Origin: Neocallimastix lanati (nom. inval.)
Lineage: Eukaryota; Neocallimastigomycota; Neocallimastigomycetes; Neocallimastigales; Neocallimastigaceae
DNA: 64,000 nt
Direction: 5' to 3'
NCBI GenBank assembly: GCA_016946835.1
Contig: JACVTC010000003.1
Location: 1,140,001 to 1,204,000 of the forward strand
Positions 49,689 through 61,200 of the stretch are shown one piece after another. Each line of letters starts with the position of its first letter. Position 1 is the first letter of the stretch. The notes beneath the pieces were generated by a model that had not been told where the DNA came from, did not search any database, and saw only the letters and a program-made list of their open reading frames with translations. The position numbers were made by a program, and so were the translations under genes.

Positions 49689-50600
49689 ATTGAATAATAT
49701 ATCATTATTTATAAACCATCAATTGCTTTGTTAATAGTAGTAGTATAAGTTTTATTTAAATAAACTTTAATATATATAATATATATAAGTTTATTCTATA
49801 GAAACTTTCTTAATTATTATTATTATTATATATTATTAAGTGTATAATTAAGATTTATTTATTTTTTAAATTAAATATGTTTTTCATTATTTTGTATAAT
49901 GTAAAATATTTTGAGGCGTATATAATGATGGACATCATCTATTTACAATAATAATAAAATTTATTATAAAGGATTATGATAATTAAATCTATAATCAAAA
50001 AATTATTAAAAATATAGTTATTAAAATAATAATAATAATAATAATAAATAAATAATTATCACATATTAAAACTAAAATAAAGTAACATAATATTTAAAAT
50101 AATTTGTATTTTAAAGAATTTTTTAATTTAAGAATAAAAATTTAATTATAATAACAATAATAATAATAAACATATATACAATGATGAAAATGATAAAAAA
50201 TAATATAAAAGAATAAAACTCTCATAAACATAATTAGTATCATGGTTTTTGGAATTATAGTACTTACACATAATAATTCATTTGTCTATATATTTTTAAT
50301 AAAAAATTAATAAAAATTGATAGAAATAGAAGATATAATAATCTATTCTTTAATGTTTAATTGAATATTAATTCATATATATATATATATATTAATAAAT
50401 ATAAATTTTTATAAATTTTAAAATTTTTTATTAAAAAAATTATATATTTAATAAAAATATTAAAATTTTCCATTTAACAAAATAATAATAATAAAAAAAA
50501 AAGAATTATATCATAAATATTAAATTTTATCTATAAATATTAAAATTTATAAATAAATTATTATAATCAAATAAGTTAAAAATTAAAATTTAGACATAAC
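48890..50600. repeat. Segmental tandem duplication with an inner ~120-bp duplication
   Basis: 48890-49560 and 49690-50600 share landmarks in the same order: TTATTTATAAACCATC, TAGTATAAGTTTT, AAGTTTATT.TA.AGAAACTT, CATGGTTT.TGGAATTATA, AATCTATTC.TTAATGT.TA and TAATCAAATAAGTT. Inside the first unit, about 48982-49100 is repeated almost exactly at 49104-49220 (AGAAACTTTTTTA ... AATGACCATATATATAATGA). Confidence 0.75.
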
Positions 50601-50765
50601 TTATATGCCAAAATTTTTTATTTTTTTATATTGAAAAGTTTTATATAAAGTATGAAAAGTGATATAAAATTAGATAGTCTAAATTATAATTTAAATAAAT
50701 TGTTTATTTCTTTTATTTTAAATTTTTTATTTTTTATTTTTTTTTTTTAATTTAATTTATTTTTA

Positions 50766-50827
<62 letters not shown>

Positions 50828-50879
50828 TTTTTATTTTTTTTTTATTTCCTTTTTAACAAAAATAAAATATTTTACATAT

Positions 50880-50914
<35 letters not shown>

Positions 50915-51280
50915 TTTTTTTTTTTAATTTTTTTTATTTATATTTTTATATTTTATTTGATATTATTATAAATACTGATTTATTGACTTATTAATTATTT
51001 ATTTATATATTAAATACAATAATTTACTATTAAAAGCGAGCTTTTACGGTTACTCCTTAAAATTAACATTTATAAAAACATATTCTTAATGTTATTTTAT
51101 TTTATTTTATTTTTTTTTTTTTAAAAAAAAAAAGTATAAAAATAATTTAATAATAATAAAATTATAAAACATAAAAATAAAAATAAAAGTAATTTTAAAT
51201 ATAATGCCAAAATTGAAAGATTGAAAGTTAATTATAAAATTATGTTATGGAAATTATTTCTACTAAAAAGTAAATAATGT

Positions 51281-51283
<3 letters not shown>

Positions 51284-51315
<32 letters not shown>

Positions 51316-54300
51316 CTAGGAATAAACTTTATTTAATAATATTTTTTTAAAAAATACATGAAATTTAAATACATGAAATTATTTTTTATATTAATATTAA
51401 AAAACTACGTTATGAGATTCGAGGACGAAAAGGCCTCTAACTCTTCCCATTCATCGAAGATAACTCCATGTGGATGAAAATTATCATTCGAATCTGTATC
51501 AGAATTTCTTCTTTGCCTTATCGTTACGACGTCGACACTCTTGACAACGGTAGGTCTAACACTATACAAATCGATCATGGTGTAAAAATCACCAATCACA
51601 ATAGGCATAACGTTAGTAAGGAATTCCGCAAGCCCCACAAAATATGAAATCGGGAAAGAAGACTCGTTCGAAGGTGATTGAAAAATATTATTAATATATC
51701 GCCTTCTTTCCCCCGAGCCGATCTTTAAGATTTCAAATACTGCATTTCCGCCAAGAAGGAGACACAGCACGTAAAAATTGATATTATCATCAAAATCTTC
51801 CTCTTTATCATCAGGAATGTTCAATGATTTCTCATGAACAATTAGAGAAAAATTAATAAAAATTTCATCAACAAAGGGAATGAAATGTTGCCTGAATTCT
51901 TCAAATTTAGGACATAAAAGTATCCAGTGTGTAAAACTAGGTATGCTGTTACTCTCACCACAACAAGGGCAGTATGTTGGGCAATTTTCTGATACTAGAT
52001 TACTTTTAACATACGTTTTTACATCAAATTTGAATCCACATTTAATTCGTCCAATCCAAAAAAATCCAAGAGAAAATTGTGAATATTTAAGTGATAGACG
52101 TTGAATAAATTTTTTAAAACCAAATTTAAATTTCTTGTATTTTGTAGATCTGATCGCAGGAGTGCTTGAATAATGAATATTTTCCCAGTAAAACTTCCTT
52201 ATTTCTCCAGGAAGTTTATTATTGTGCTTGTGTACTGCTAAACTCCGTGCTTTTTTCGTCCATGAATAGTGAGAAAGTGTAGGTATATTTTTGACTAAAT
52301 GAGAAATAATACAAGAAGAATCTTTCCACTTTTTAAAGCATCGAATCATCGCCTTAGCACAAAAACTAGCTATAGGAGGAATAGAAAGTTCCTTAGACAT
52401 ATTGTAAATTGAAGTATTGGAGGTTTTATTTTTAAACCCGAAACTCCAGTACAAACCTCGATTAAAAGCAGTTTGAGCTTTTTCAGTATTCTTTTTATTT
52501 GAACCAAGTAAGGGAGCATAATAAAGAACTGAGCTAAGGACAAAAGAAACTAGTATACGAGTTTTAAAGTAGAAAGGAACATTCCTATTGGTTAAAAATC
52601 TAAAGAAAGAGTTAACTGTATAATTAATTTTACTATTCATCTTAGCAATAATAGGTTTTAAATCCAACGATTCATTAAAAGGTATACCAAGATATGTATA
52701 TTGATTAGTGCTTGGTATATAGTTCATACCAAGTCTAAATGTAGGATTTTCATAATGTCTTGAAGGAATAAAATTCTTTGATTTAACAACTAGTGTAGCG
52801 CATTTATTGATTCCAAAGGTCATTTCATTTTTAATACCCCAATCATGAGCAATATTCAAAAGGTTTTTAAGTGAAGATTTTGTAGGAGCTAATAATACAA
52901 TATCATCAGCAAATAATCCACCACAACACTTTTTCTTTTCAGTAATCACACCATATCTTTTACATTTATCAAAAATATCATTGATAAATATATTGAATAA
53001 AATAGGTGAGAGCGGACACCCTTGGCGAACACCACGGTGTATTGGAAATTCTTTTGAAAGTTTACCATTAAAGTTTGCACGAGCTTTCGAGGTAAGGTAT
53101 AGATTAGTAATGAATTGAAGGCATTTACCACGAATACCAAGATTATTTAGTTTAGTAAGTATATTGTAAATTGGAACTGAATCATAAGCTTTTTTAAGGT
53201 CAAGAAAGGCAAGAAAGGTAAATTTATCCTTAAATTTTCTTCTTTGACAAATTTCACGAATGGATACAAATAAACTAATACATTCTTCTTTATTTCTAAA
53301 ACCAAACTGTTCTGGTCTAATTATTCCATTAGAAAAAGCATAGTCCGATATTCTTTTAGTGACAATTTTTGATAGAATTTTTAAACCTACATTGATGAGT
53401 GAAATACCACGATAATTATTACAATCTGAAAGATCCCCTTTTTTAGGAATAGAAACAATAGAAGCAGAGTTCCATTCATTAGGAAAGTCACCATCCCAAA
53501 TTTTATTAAAAAGTAATAACAGACACTTTGCACAATCGGAATAAGTAACCTCTTGATTAGAGTCATCCTGAGAAGAATTTCTACTCTCAGAATTAAAAAA
53601 TGCTTTAAAAAATTCTGTAGGTATACCATCAGGACCAGGTGCTTTGTTATTTTTCATAGAAAGAACAGTTGAATGAATTTCTGACATGGAAATAGGTTGA
53701 TTAATATCCCATGATTCCTGAGGAGTAGAAGAATTATTAAGTATTCTTTTCCAATAATTTTCATTAAGACTGTGACCAGTTATATCAGAAGCAAGTTCTT
53801 CATAGTGTTCTGCAAAACGATTGAGTTGATCTTCTTGGGATACTAGAACATTACCTTCTTTATCTTTAATGTATACAGGTGATTGGGAAGGAGAGTAAGA
53901 AGGTTTAGAAATTTTCTTAAGTCCAGACCAACCACGCTGGGCATCATTTTTTAAGAAACATTCGCCGATGGAATGAATCAAATTTTTAAATCTAATATTC
54001 CTAATATTTCTTTTAATACTAATGATATAATCAGAAAGAACTCTATATTCTTTTGAGAGATCACAAAATTCTTGAAGATTTGACAAATCATTACGAAGTT
54101 TAAAATTTTTAATCCTTTTATAAAATACATGTTTTTCATGTGATAATTTCTTAATATAAGCAGGACAATGGAACGCTGAACCCTGTAAATTTGTAGGAAC
54201 TCTTGCTTGAATGTCATCGCCTATTTTATTTGCTGTGTCAAGAAGTTTTTTAACCATTGTATTAGAGTCTAGATTATCATTATGTTCAAATTCATCCAGT

Positions 54301-55620
54301 AAACATGTGAATTTATTATGAGAGAAGATTGCTTCACGTTTATCCCTACAAATTCGATTAGACCACTTAATTTGTTTATCCCGAGGGGGAGTAACAAAAC
54401 CATCAGGAGATATTTTTTTACAAGAAAGAATAAGTGGTAAATGGTCAGAGATGTCATTAAAAGAGTAGCATACAGAAGCAATATTCAGATAATTTCTTAA
54501 TTTATCGTTCACTACTATAAAATCAATACAAGAATTCTTTCCACCATTAGACCAAGTAAATTGATGACCAACCATATCCATAACAAACCATTGAGGGGAA
54601 ATTCTAAGAATAAGATCTATGAGTTGTTGCTTAGTCATATTGAAATCACCAACAATAGCCGAAGGGTTATTCTGATGGTTCTTGAGCCAATTAGCAAAAT
54701 CAGTTTCCGCTTTTTCTCTAGAGTCTTTGTGTTTTTTGCTAGGGATGTAAATGTTCCCTAAAGAACATCTGACACCCCAAAAAGAGAATATATTTACTGA
54801 GAGTATATATCTATATTCAAAATCATCATTAGTGAATTGGCAGGAGGAGTGCACACCTATATAAAGGCCCCTCATACCAGGGATTTTTTTGTCCGCACGT
54901 CTCAGTACTGTTCTATAATGATTAAGGAATGGATATGAGTTAGAAAAGGAGTTAAGGAATGAACTATTACCGACTTCTTGAAGACAAATACAAATAGGAT
55001 TAAAGATTGAATTAAAATTGGTAAGTCCGTCACGTTTTTCAGAATTCCAACCATTTATGTTCCAGCTAATACAGAGGTTGAAATATTTAGTATTCGAGAA
55101 AGGGTTAGCATACAGGAGGCTTTCAGAGATGGGGATTGAGGGTTCAGAATAATACCTGGTTCTATTATGATTAACATTGCTAAATGTGCGTATCCTTGAA
55201 GTAATCTTCCATTTTATTCTTTTAACAGGTAAGTGCTTAGTAATCAAATAAATAACCTTCAAATAATCAGTACAATTATTATAGTTAACTCTTAGGATGA
55301 AGTAGTTTTCCATATTAATATAGTGTTTTTTAACGATTCCATGAATAACTTCATTACAATTTGATATCTTTTTGCTTAAAAATTCCCATAGTCTACTTTC
55401 AGTCCAAGATTCAAGATCATGAATGAAAATTAAAACAAATTTATCATGGTCAGGACCATAAAGTCGCAGACCTCTTCGTATAGTTGACATAATAAAATAA
55501 AAAACTTATCTATATTAATAAAAGGTAAGTGTAATATAAAAATAAAAAAATAAAATTAGTAAAAAATTAAAAAATTAAAAAAAATAAAAATTTATTGCTG
55601 TTTTCTTCTCTTTCGTGTAT
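51284..55620 (-). mobile_element. Full-length non-LTR retrotransposon (LINE)
   Basis: Single-ORF LINE transcribed from the minus strand. The 3' end is a poly(A) tail (plus-strand T-tract 51284-51313) next to TTTAGACTAGGAATAAACTT. The 5' end is placed near 55620 because homology to the relic at 62321-63780 continues past the ORF start to TTTTCTTCTCTTT and then stops. GC content is visibly higher than the flanks. No target duplication could be identified with confidence. No separate gag-like ORF. Confidence 0.9.
51405..55490 (-). CDS. LINE endonuclease/reverse transcriptase polyprotein, intact
   Basis: 1361 aa without interruption, ATG at 55490. Residues 1-130 have no recognised domain. An APE-type endonuclease at ~135-370 shows SWNINGW, LQEV, GDFN and SDHLPL, the metal-binding and catalytic motifs that nick target DNA. 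A linker precedes the reverse transcriptase at ~600-900 (NNKAPGPDGIP, SIPKKGD..NYRGISL, FLDLKKAYDSV, RGVRQGCPLSP, FADDIVLL with the catalytic Asp pair near 861). The C-terminal third includes a zinc-binding cluster near 1165-1200 (CPTYCPCCGE ... HWILLCP), like the zf-RVT element of plant and fungal LINEs. All key residues seen are intact, so the element may be mobile. It encodes the enzyme that could also have mobilised the SINE-like repeats. Placement in a named clade (L1/Tad-like) needs a tree. Confidence 0.93.
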   Translation of the reverse strand: MSTIRRGLRLYGPDHDKFVLIFIHDLESWTESRLWEFLSKKISNCNEVIHGIVKKHYINMENYFILRVNYNNCTDYLKVIYLITKHLPVKRIKWKITSRIRTFSNVNHNRTRYYSEPSIPISESLLYANPFSNTKYFNLCISWNINGWNSEKRDGLTNFNSIFNPICICLQEVGNSSFLNSFSNSYPFLNHYRTVLRRADKKIPGMRGLYIGVHSSCQFTNDDFEYRYILSVNIFSFWGVRCSLGNIYIPSKKHKDSREKAETDFANWLKNHQNNPSAIVGDFNMTKQQLIDLILRISPQWFVMDMVGHQFTWSNGGKNSCIDFIVVNDKLRNYLNIASVCYSFNDISDHLPLILSCKKISPDGFVTPPRDKQIKWSNRICRDKREAIFSHNKFTCLLDEFEHNDNLDSNTMVKKLLDTANKIGDDIQARVPTNLQGSAFHCPAYIKKLSHEKHVFYKRIKNFKLRNDLSNLQEFCDLSKEYRVLSDYIISIKRNIRNIRFKNLIHSIGECFLKNDAQRGWSGLKKISKPSYSPSQSPVYIKDKEGNVLVSQEDQLNRFAEHYEELASDITGHSLNENYWKRILNNSSTPQESWDINQPISMSEIHSTVLSMKNNKAPGPDGIPTEFFKAFFNSESRNSSQDDSNQEVTYSDCAKCLLLLFNKIWDGDFPNEWNSASIVSIPKKGDLSDCNNYRGISLINVGLKILSKIVTKRISDYAFSNGIIRPEQFGFRNKEECISLFVSIREICQRRKFKDKFTFLAFLDLKKAYDSVPIYNILTKLNNLGIRGKCLQFITNLYLTSKARANFNGKLSKEFPIHRGVRQGCPLSPILFNIFINDIFDKCKRYGVITEKKKCCGGLFADDIVLLAPTKSSLKNLLNIAHDWGIKNEMTFGINKCATLVVKSKNFIPSRHYENPTFRLGMNYIPSTNQYTYLGIPFNESLDLKPIIAKMNSKINYTVNSFFRFLTNRNVPFYFKTRILVSFVLSSVLYYAPLLGSNKKNTEKAQTAFNRGLYWSFGFKNKTSNTSIYNMSKELSIPPIASFCAKAMIRCFKKWKDSSCIISHLVKNIPTLSHYSWTKKARSLAVHKHNNKLPGEIRKFYWENIHYSSTPAIRSTKYKKFKFGFKKFIQRLSLKYSQFSLGFFWIGRIKCGFKFDVKTYVKSNLVSENCPTYCPCCGESNSIPSFTHWILLCPKFEEFRQHFIPFVDEIFINFSLIVHEKSLNIPDDKEEDFDDNINFYVLCLLLGGNAVFEILKIGSGERRRYINNIFQSPSNESSFPISYFVGLAEFLTNVMPIVIGDFYTMIDLYSVRPTVVKSVDVVTIRQRRNSDTDSNDNFHPHGVIFDEWEELEAFSSSNLIT

Positions 55621-56270
55621 ATTGTTTGCTAAAACTTGTTTGTTATTCTTTCTATTTGTGTTGACTAGTTTTTAATTAATGATTTTCAATTATAAATTCC
55701 TGTTTTATGTAAAAATTTCTGTAAAATAATCATATATAATATAAAATTTAAATGTTAATGAAATAATAGTTGTGAAAAACTATAAAAAGATTCCCATCCG
55801 TTAAATAATGTCTCAAACACAAGCTTTGGAGTGAATCAATCTCCTACATTTCCATTTTACAATAGCTACATGAGAGTATAAATAATACTATAGAAAAAAA
55901 CATATACAAAATAATGCTAAAGTAAAAAATACAATAGATTCATTACAATGATAATATGTAGAAACTACATGATATTATTAATTATACAACTCCAATGTTA
56001 CTACATATCCAGTTTAAGACATTATAGAACCTCAAGTTCACTTTCTACAGTCTTCCAGTATTCCAGATTTCTCTCTTCGTACTAGAAGCCACTTTAGAAA
56101 GGATAACCATTGATTATCATCAGAATCACAGAAAGCTGTAATTAGTACACCTGATATAGGTTATTCCTTTTCCATCAACCCTCCATGGACCTGGAAAAAC
56201 AGTCCACTTCATTGGGGAAATAATGTGGTGTATTTACAATACTCTCTCTCTTAAAGCTAAAAGTAATATT
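55621..56270. other. Unassigned complex sequence between LINE copies
   Basis: 55790-56265 is non-repetitive and has far more G/C than neighbouring spacers. The minus strand gives short frame-shifted peptide-like stretches (such as WTVFPGPWRVDGKG and DNQWLSFLKWLLVRREKSG) that might be a dead coding sequence or transposon relic. No family recognised. No long frame. Confidence 0.4.
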
Positions 56271-56281
56271 ATTATGAGAGA

Positions 56282-56332
<51 letters not shown>

Positions 56333-56391
56333 CAGGGAAGAGAATACACTTTCATAACTTTTTCATAACTTTATTAAATTATGAGAGATCT
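56271..56391 (-). mobile_element. Minimal LINE 3' end insertion with perfect 14-bp target duplication
   Basis: ATTATGAGAGATCT occurs exactly at 56271-56284 and 56378-56391. Between them lie only a ~46-nt T-tract and the LINE 3' signature (TTTAGACAGGGAAGAGAATA, ACTTTCATAACTTT, TTATTAA). This is a 93-bp, extremely 5'-truncated target-primed insertion, minus-strand oriented. Confidence 0.93.
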
Positions 56392-56990
56392 AATATTTTA
56401 AGAAACAAAATACATAAAAAGTTTAAATAAATAATACTTTTAATTTACTTTTACATAGTGAAGGTTCAATGTAAAGTAAAAATAAAAAGATTTACCAAAC
56501 AGTGTAACCATAATTATATTAATTATATATTATATAACACATTTTATTTTAATAAAAAAACAATTTTTTATTTTTTTTCTTTTTTTTTTTTTTTTTTTTT
56601 TTTTTATTTTTTTATTTTATTAATTTTATTAAAATAAAAAAAAAATTATTATTATTATTATTATTATTTTTATTTTTTTTTTAATTTACTTTTTATGTTA
56701 TCTTCGAATGTTACATTTAAAAAATTATAAAAAATACATTAATTTCTTTTATATTTTACTCTTAATTTTTATTTTATTTTATTTTATTATTATGGTAATA
56801 TTATCTTGGAATTTGAAATAAAAAAAAATATATATATAAAAAAAAAAAAAATTATATAAGAAAAAAATTATTATTATTTTTTTCTAAATTTTCTTTTTCT
56901 TTTTTCTTTTTTATTTTTAACCCTTTTAATTTAATAATGGTTAAAATTTGATATGTGTATTAATGAAATAAAATATCCGCTTTAACTTAT
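56392..56990. other. Spacer / 3' UTR region of the ThrRS gene
   Basis: A/T-rich with a T-run at 56578-56605 and (ATT)n near 56647-56668. The threonyl-tRNA synthetase 3' UTR should occupy the right part. No gene. Confidence 0.6.
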
Positions 56991-59870
56991 TTAGTTAATC
57001 TTGTTAAGAAGACTCTTACTCTTACGAAGTTCATCTAACTTTTGAATCATTTCATCTAATGGTCTAGTTTGACCCTTGAACTTAGTTTCCTTATCATCTC
57101 TGATACGAACGTTAACACTGTTAGTTTCCTTTTCTTCACCACCAACAACAAAGATAAAGTTCCATTGAGCAAGTTCAGCATTTCTGATCTTCTTATTTAA
57201 GGTAAGGTCAGAGTTATCAACTTCAGCTTCAAAACCTTCGTTGAAAAGTTTGTCTCTAACTTCTTGGGCATAGTCAGCAAAGACCTTAGAAATTGGAATA
57301 ACAATAACTTGACGTGGAGAAATCCAGAATGGCCACTTTCCACCAAAGTTTTCAGTTAAAATAGCCATGAAACGTTCAACACTACCGAGAATAGCACGGT
57401 GAATAATAACTGGTCTTTCGAATGGAGATTCTGGGTTTTCACCATGGTATTTAAGGTTGAAACGTTCTGGTAATTGGAAATCAAGTTGGATAGTAGCACA
57501 TTGGTGACGACGACGAAGAGCATCAGAAATGGTAATATCGATCTTTGGACCATAGAAAGCACCATCTCCTGGGTTAATTTCCCATGGGTAACCGAAACCA
57601 TCAAGAGCTTCAGCTAACATAGATTCAGCTTTTTCCCAAGTAGCAATTTCACCTAAGTATTTGTCTGGACGGGTGGAAAGCTTTAAGGAGAATGTGAAGT
57701 CGAAGATAGCATAAGTATCCTTTAAGAACTTAAGACAAGAATCCATTTCACTCTTTAATTGATCCATTCTACAGAAAATGTGAGCATCATCTTGTTGGAA
57801 TCTTCTAACACGAGTTAAACCAGTTAATGCACCAGAGTATTCGTTTCTGTGAAGAACACCGAAATCAGCCATACGGATTGGAAGATCTCTGTAAGATCTT
57901 TCACGGTGAGCGAACATAAGACAGTGACCTGGACAATTCATTGGCTTAAGAGCATACTTATCTTTTTCAACTTCAAATGAGAACATGTTTTCTTCATAGT
58001 TGGCCCAGTGACCAGAAGTTTCCCATAACTTAATGTTGTAAATATTTGGAGTAACAACTTCAGAGAAGCCACGTTTTCTGTATTCAGTTCTTTGCATATC
58101 GACTAATTTGTTGTAAATCTTAGTACCATATGGAGTGAAGAAACAACTACCTGGTGATAATTCGTGGAAGAAGAATAAATCTTGATTCTATACATTACAT
58201 CAGCATAAAAAAAATTTAAAATAAAAAAATAATTAATAATTATATTTTGATTTCTAAATTTTTTACTATTATAAATAAAAAAATATATTTTAAAATAACA
58301 ATATTATTTATTTTAATAACTTACTAAACCAATACGTCTGTGGTCTCTCTTGGCAGCTTCTTCTAAGAAGTGAATATGTTCCTTCATTTGCTTGTTGTCT
58401 GGGAAAGCAACACCATAAATACGTTGAAGAGAATCGTTCTTAGCATCACCTAAGAAATAAGAAGCAGAGTTCTTCATAATCTTGAAAGCCTTAATTCTAC
58501 CTAAGTCTGGTAAATGTGGACCTAAACATAAATCAATTAAAGTACCACATCTGTAAACAGTACTGCAAGTACCATCAGCAACCTTACTGTCAACAATGTG
58601 ACTCTTGTATTTGTTATCCTAAAGAAAAAATATGCAATTAAAATAATAAAATAATTTAATATTTCAATTAAAAATTTCTTTAATAAAACAAACAAAATTA
58701 AATATATTTTTTCACACACCTTGAAAAGTTCTAATAATTGAGCCTTAGTAAGAACACAACGTTCGAATGGAACCTTTTCCTTAATAGCTTTGTTAGCCAT
58801 TTGTTCTAAAACCTTATAATCAGCTTGAGTAACAGCCCTTTTATTTTATAAAAAATTATTTAATAACAATATAATTAATAACAATTAATAAAATTAAATT
58901 TTTTATATAAAAAAATTAAAGTAATCAAAATTAATAATTTTAAAAATAAAGTAATTACTTTTCAGTAGCCATTTCATAGTAGAAACCATCATCAATTGGT
59001 GGACCAACACAAAGTTTAGCTTGATAGTAAACTTCAGCAACCATACCTAATAAGTGAGCAGATGAGTGCCAGAAAACTCTGTGACCTTTTTTTTATAGAT
59101 TAAATTTTTATTCGTTTTATTATAATACATAATTTATTATTAATATAAAAATTTTATATAAAATAATTTTTTTAAAAAGAAAAAAAAAAGTTGTATTTTT
59201 AATATAAATATTTACCATCTGGATTAGTGAAATCAACTAATTCTAAAGAACAAGATTTTTCTAATGGTCTGGTAAGATCATACATTTCACCATCGACCTT
59301 TATTAAATTATTTTAATTTTATAATAAATAAATAAATTACTTACAATCTTAATAAACTGATTAAGAATAATGTGTATATATATATTACCTTAGCAGCAGT
59401 AACCTTCTTAGCAAGAGAGTTACTAATCTTAGAAGCAATATCTAATGGAGTAGTTTCATAGGAAACACCTTCCATAGTCTTACCATCTGGAAGAGTAATA
59501 GTGATACTTTCCTTTGGCTTGCCTTATTAAATAATTTATTTTATTAATTTTTTTTTAAGAAATATAATAAATTTATTGATTTATTATTTCATTATTTTAT
59601 TTATATATTATTAAAATATTGATAATAAATTATTGATTAAAATAATTTTTATTGTTATTTTTGTTGAAATTTTAAATTTGTTAAAAAAATAATAAAAATT
59701 ATATATATAAATAATATATACATATTTGAAAAAAATTATTATTTAATATTAAATATTTTTATATTTTATTATATTGTATATTTACTAGCTATTTCAGCAT
59801 CATATTCAGCCTTAAATTTTTCATATAAGGCTAATCTGTCCTTAATATAAGCTGGAATTTCACCTTCCAT
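56991..59870 (-). CDS. Threonyl-tRNA synthetase
   Basis: Charges tRNA-Thr with threonine. Seven exons in phase: 59786-59870, 59389-59522, 59216-59297, 58959-59085, 58720-58837, 58325-58618 and 56991-58187, giving 678 aa, usual for cytosolic ThrRS. Domains in order: TGS (exon 2, [20 protein letters not shown]), editing/second additional domain with HSSAHLLG and [26 protein letters not shown], class II catalytic core with [10 protein letters not shown], the zinc Cys in MNCPGH (~365), motif 2 around [22 protein letters not shown], motif 3 [16 protein letters not shown], then the anticodon-binding domain ([12 protein letters not shown] ... FVVGGEE). The start at 59870 follows a poly(A)-like leader and has no mitochondrial presequence. 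Gut fungi lack a mitochondrial genome, so one enzyme would suffice. Codons favour AAG, AAC and GGT, consistent with high expression. Confidence 0.97.
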
Positions 59871-60518
59871 TTTTTTTTTTATAATTTTTTAAAAATAATT
59901 TAAAGTAGTGAAAAAATAAAATAATAAAAAAATTTTTCTATATATATATGTTTTTAGTTTTTTTTTTATTAATACCTATATTATATATCATATATTATCC
60001 ATAAAAAAAATTATTTAATATTTATTATTTACTATATATATATTATTAATATTATTTTTTATATAATTTTTTTTCAAATTATCCGTATAATCATAAAAAA
60101 TTTTTTGATTTATTTAATATTTGATTGGCTCCATATTTTTACTCAATACTAAAATATATATTAATTGATTTATATCTTATAATATAATATTTTATAAAGA
60201 AAAAAAAAAAAAGAACTTTTACAAAAGATAATTGTACTACATTAATCGAATATTAAATACATTAAATTAATAATTTCAATTTTAAGATCTAAAGTTTATA
60301 ATAATGATCGAATCGATAATGTATACATTATTTATAGAAATATTCTTAAAAATTATATTATAAATTCAAATAAAAAAAAAAAAAAATTAATATTAAAATT
60401 TAAAAATTATAATTTAAATAATTAAGAAGTAATTTTTATTAATAATAAAAAAAAAATTTTTTTACCATTACAAGTATTATATAAATATTATATATATAAA
60501 GTTATTTTTTTTTTTTTA
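59871..60518. other. Upstream region of ThrRS
   Basis: A/T-rich, with the leader and promoter presumably in the first few hundred bases. Poly(A) near 60199-60213 and a T-run at 60507-60518 that adjoins the SINE-like copy. No gene. Confidence 0.6.
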
Positions 60519-60745
60519 CTTCCGGTGTGTACCGCACTTATATTCAGCCCTCTCAAGGGCATGGGAATTGAGGTAGTCACAACATTTCATGCTTTGCATA
60601 GATGGATATTGTCCCAGAAGGACGGCCTTACTGAGTATTCAGCATTGGCTCTCTGACGTGCATTTCAGTGCTGAAAATTTTCGAGTACTCTTTTACTCGG
60701 AGTGCTTCTCCAGTTCCTAACTTCAGTATAACCTAATCCAAAGAT
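60519..60745 (-). repeat. SINE-like dispersed repeat, copy B
   Basis: Reverse-complement copy of the repeat at 25475-25690. On the minus strand it runs from AGGTTATACTGAAGTTAGGA through GAGAAGCACTCCGAGTAAAA, GCACGTCAGAGAGCC and CTCAGTAAGGCCGTCC to CCCTTGAGAGGGCTG, GCGGTACACACCGG and a poly(A) tail. Better preserved than copy A at the 3' part, which could fold (GGTACACACC). No coding sequence. Confidence 0.78.
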
Positions 60746-61200
60746 ATGCACTAGAAATGTGTTACATTTCAGAACGAGGTTTATATATAGAAATTTAATT
60801 CGATATTTAACGCCCCATATTTTTAATTTTTTTTTTTTAAATAATTGTAAATAAATAAATAAATAAATAAATAAAACTGGAAATAAATATAAATATATAT
60901 AATAAAAGATTTCTCATAAACACTGAGTAAAATAATAAAAAATTATAATAAATGAATAAATAAATAAATAATAAATTATAAAAGATTAAAATAAATATTA
61001 TTAAATATTTTATTATTATTTTAAAAAAAAAAAAAAAAGTATATTTTTGAAATTAATTTTTTTTTTAATGTTTTAGCAAAAATACTAAAATATATCTTTA
61101 AAATTAAATATTATTAAATATTATTTTATTATTTTAATAAAAGATATTAAAATATAATTTTAACATTAAATATTATTTTTTTAAATAAAATATAATTAAT
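60746..61200. other. AT-rich spacer
   Basis: (AAAT)n at 60848-60875 and 60953-60974, poly(A) near 61023-61036. No gene; presumably the former promoter of the pseudogene at 61201. Confidence 0.6.

Larger units (their letters stand above)
47176..51283. other. Repeat-rich spacer between the orphan gene and the LINE
   Basis: No gene seen. It contains poly(A) near 47316-47344, the 59-bp minisatellite, a duplicated segment at 48890-50600, (ATT)n at 49621-49685, poly(T) at 50784-50825 and (ATTT)n near 50878-50920. Confidence 0.6.
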
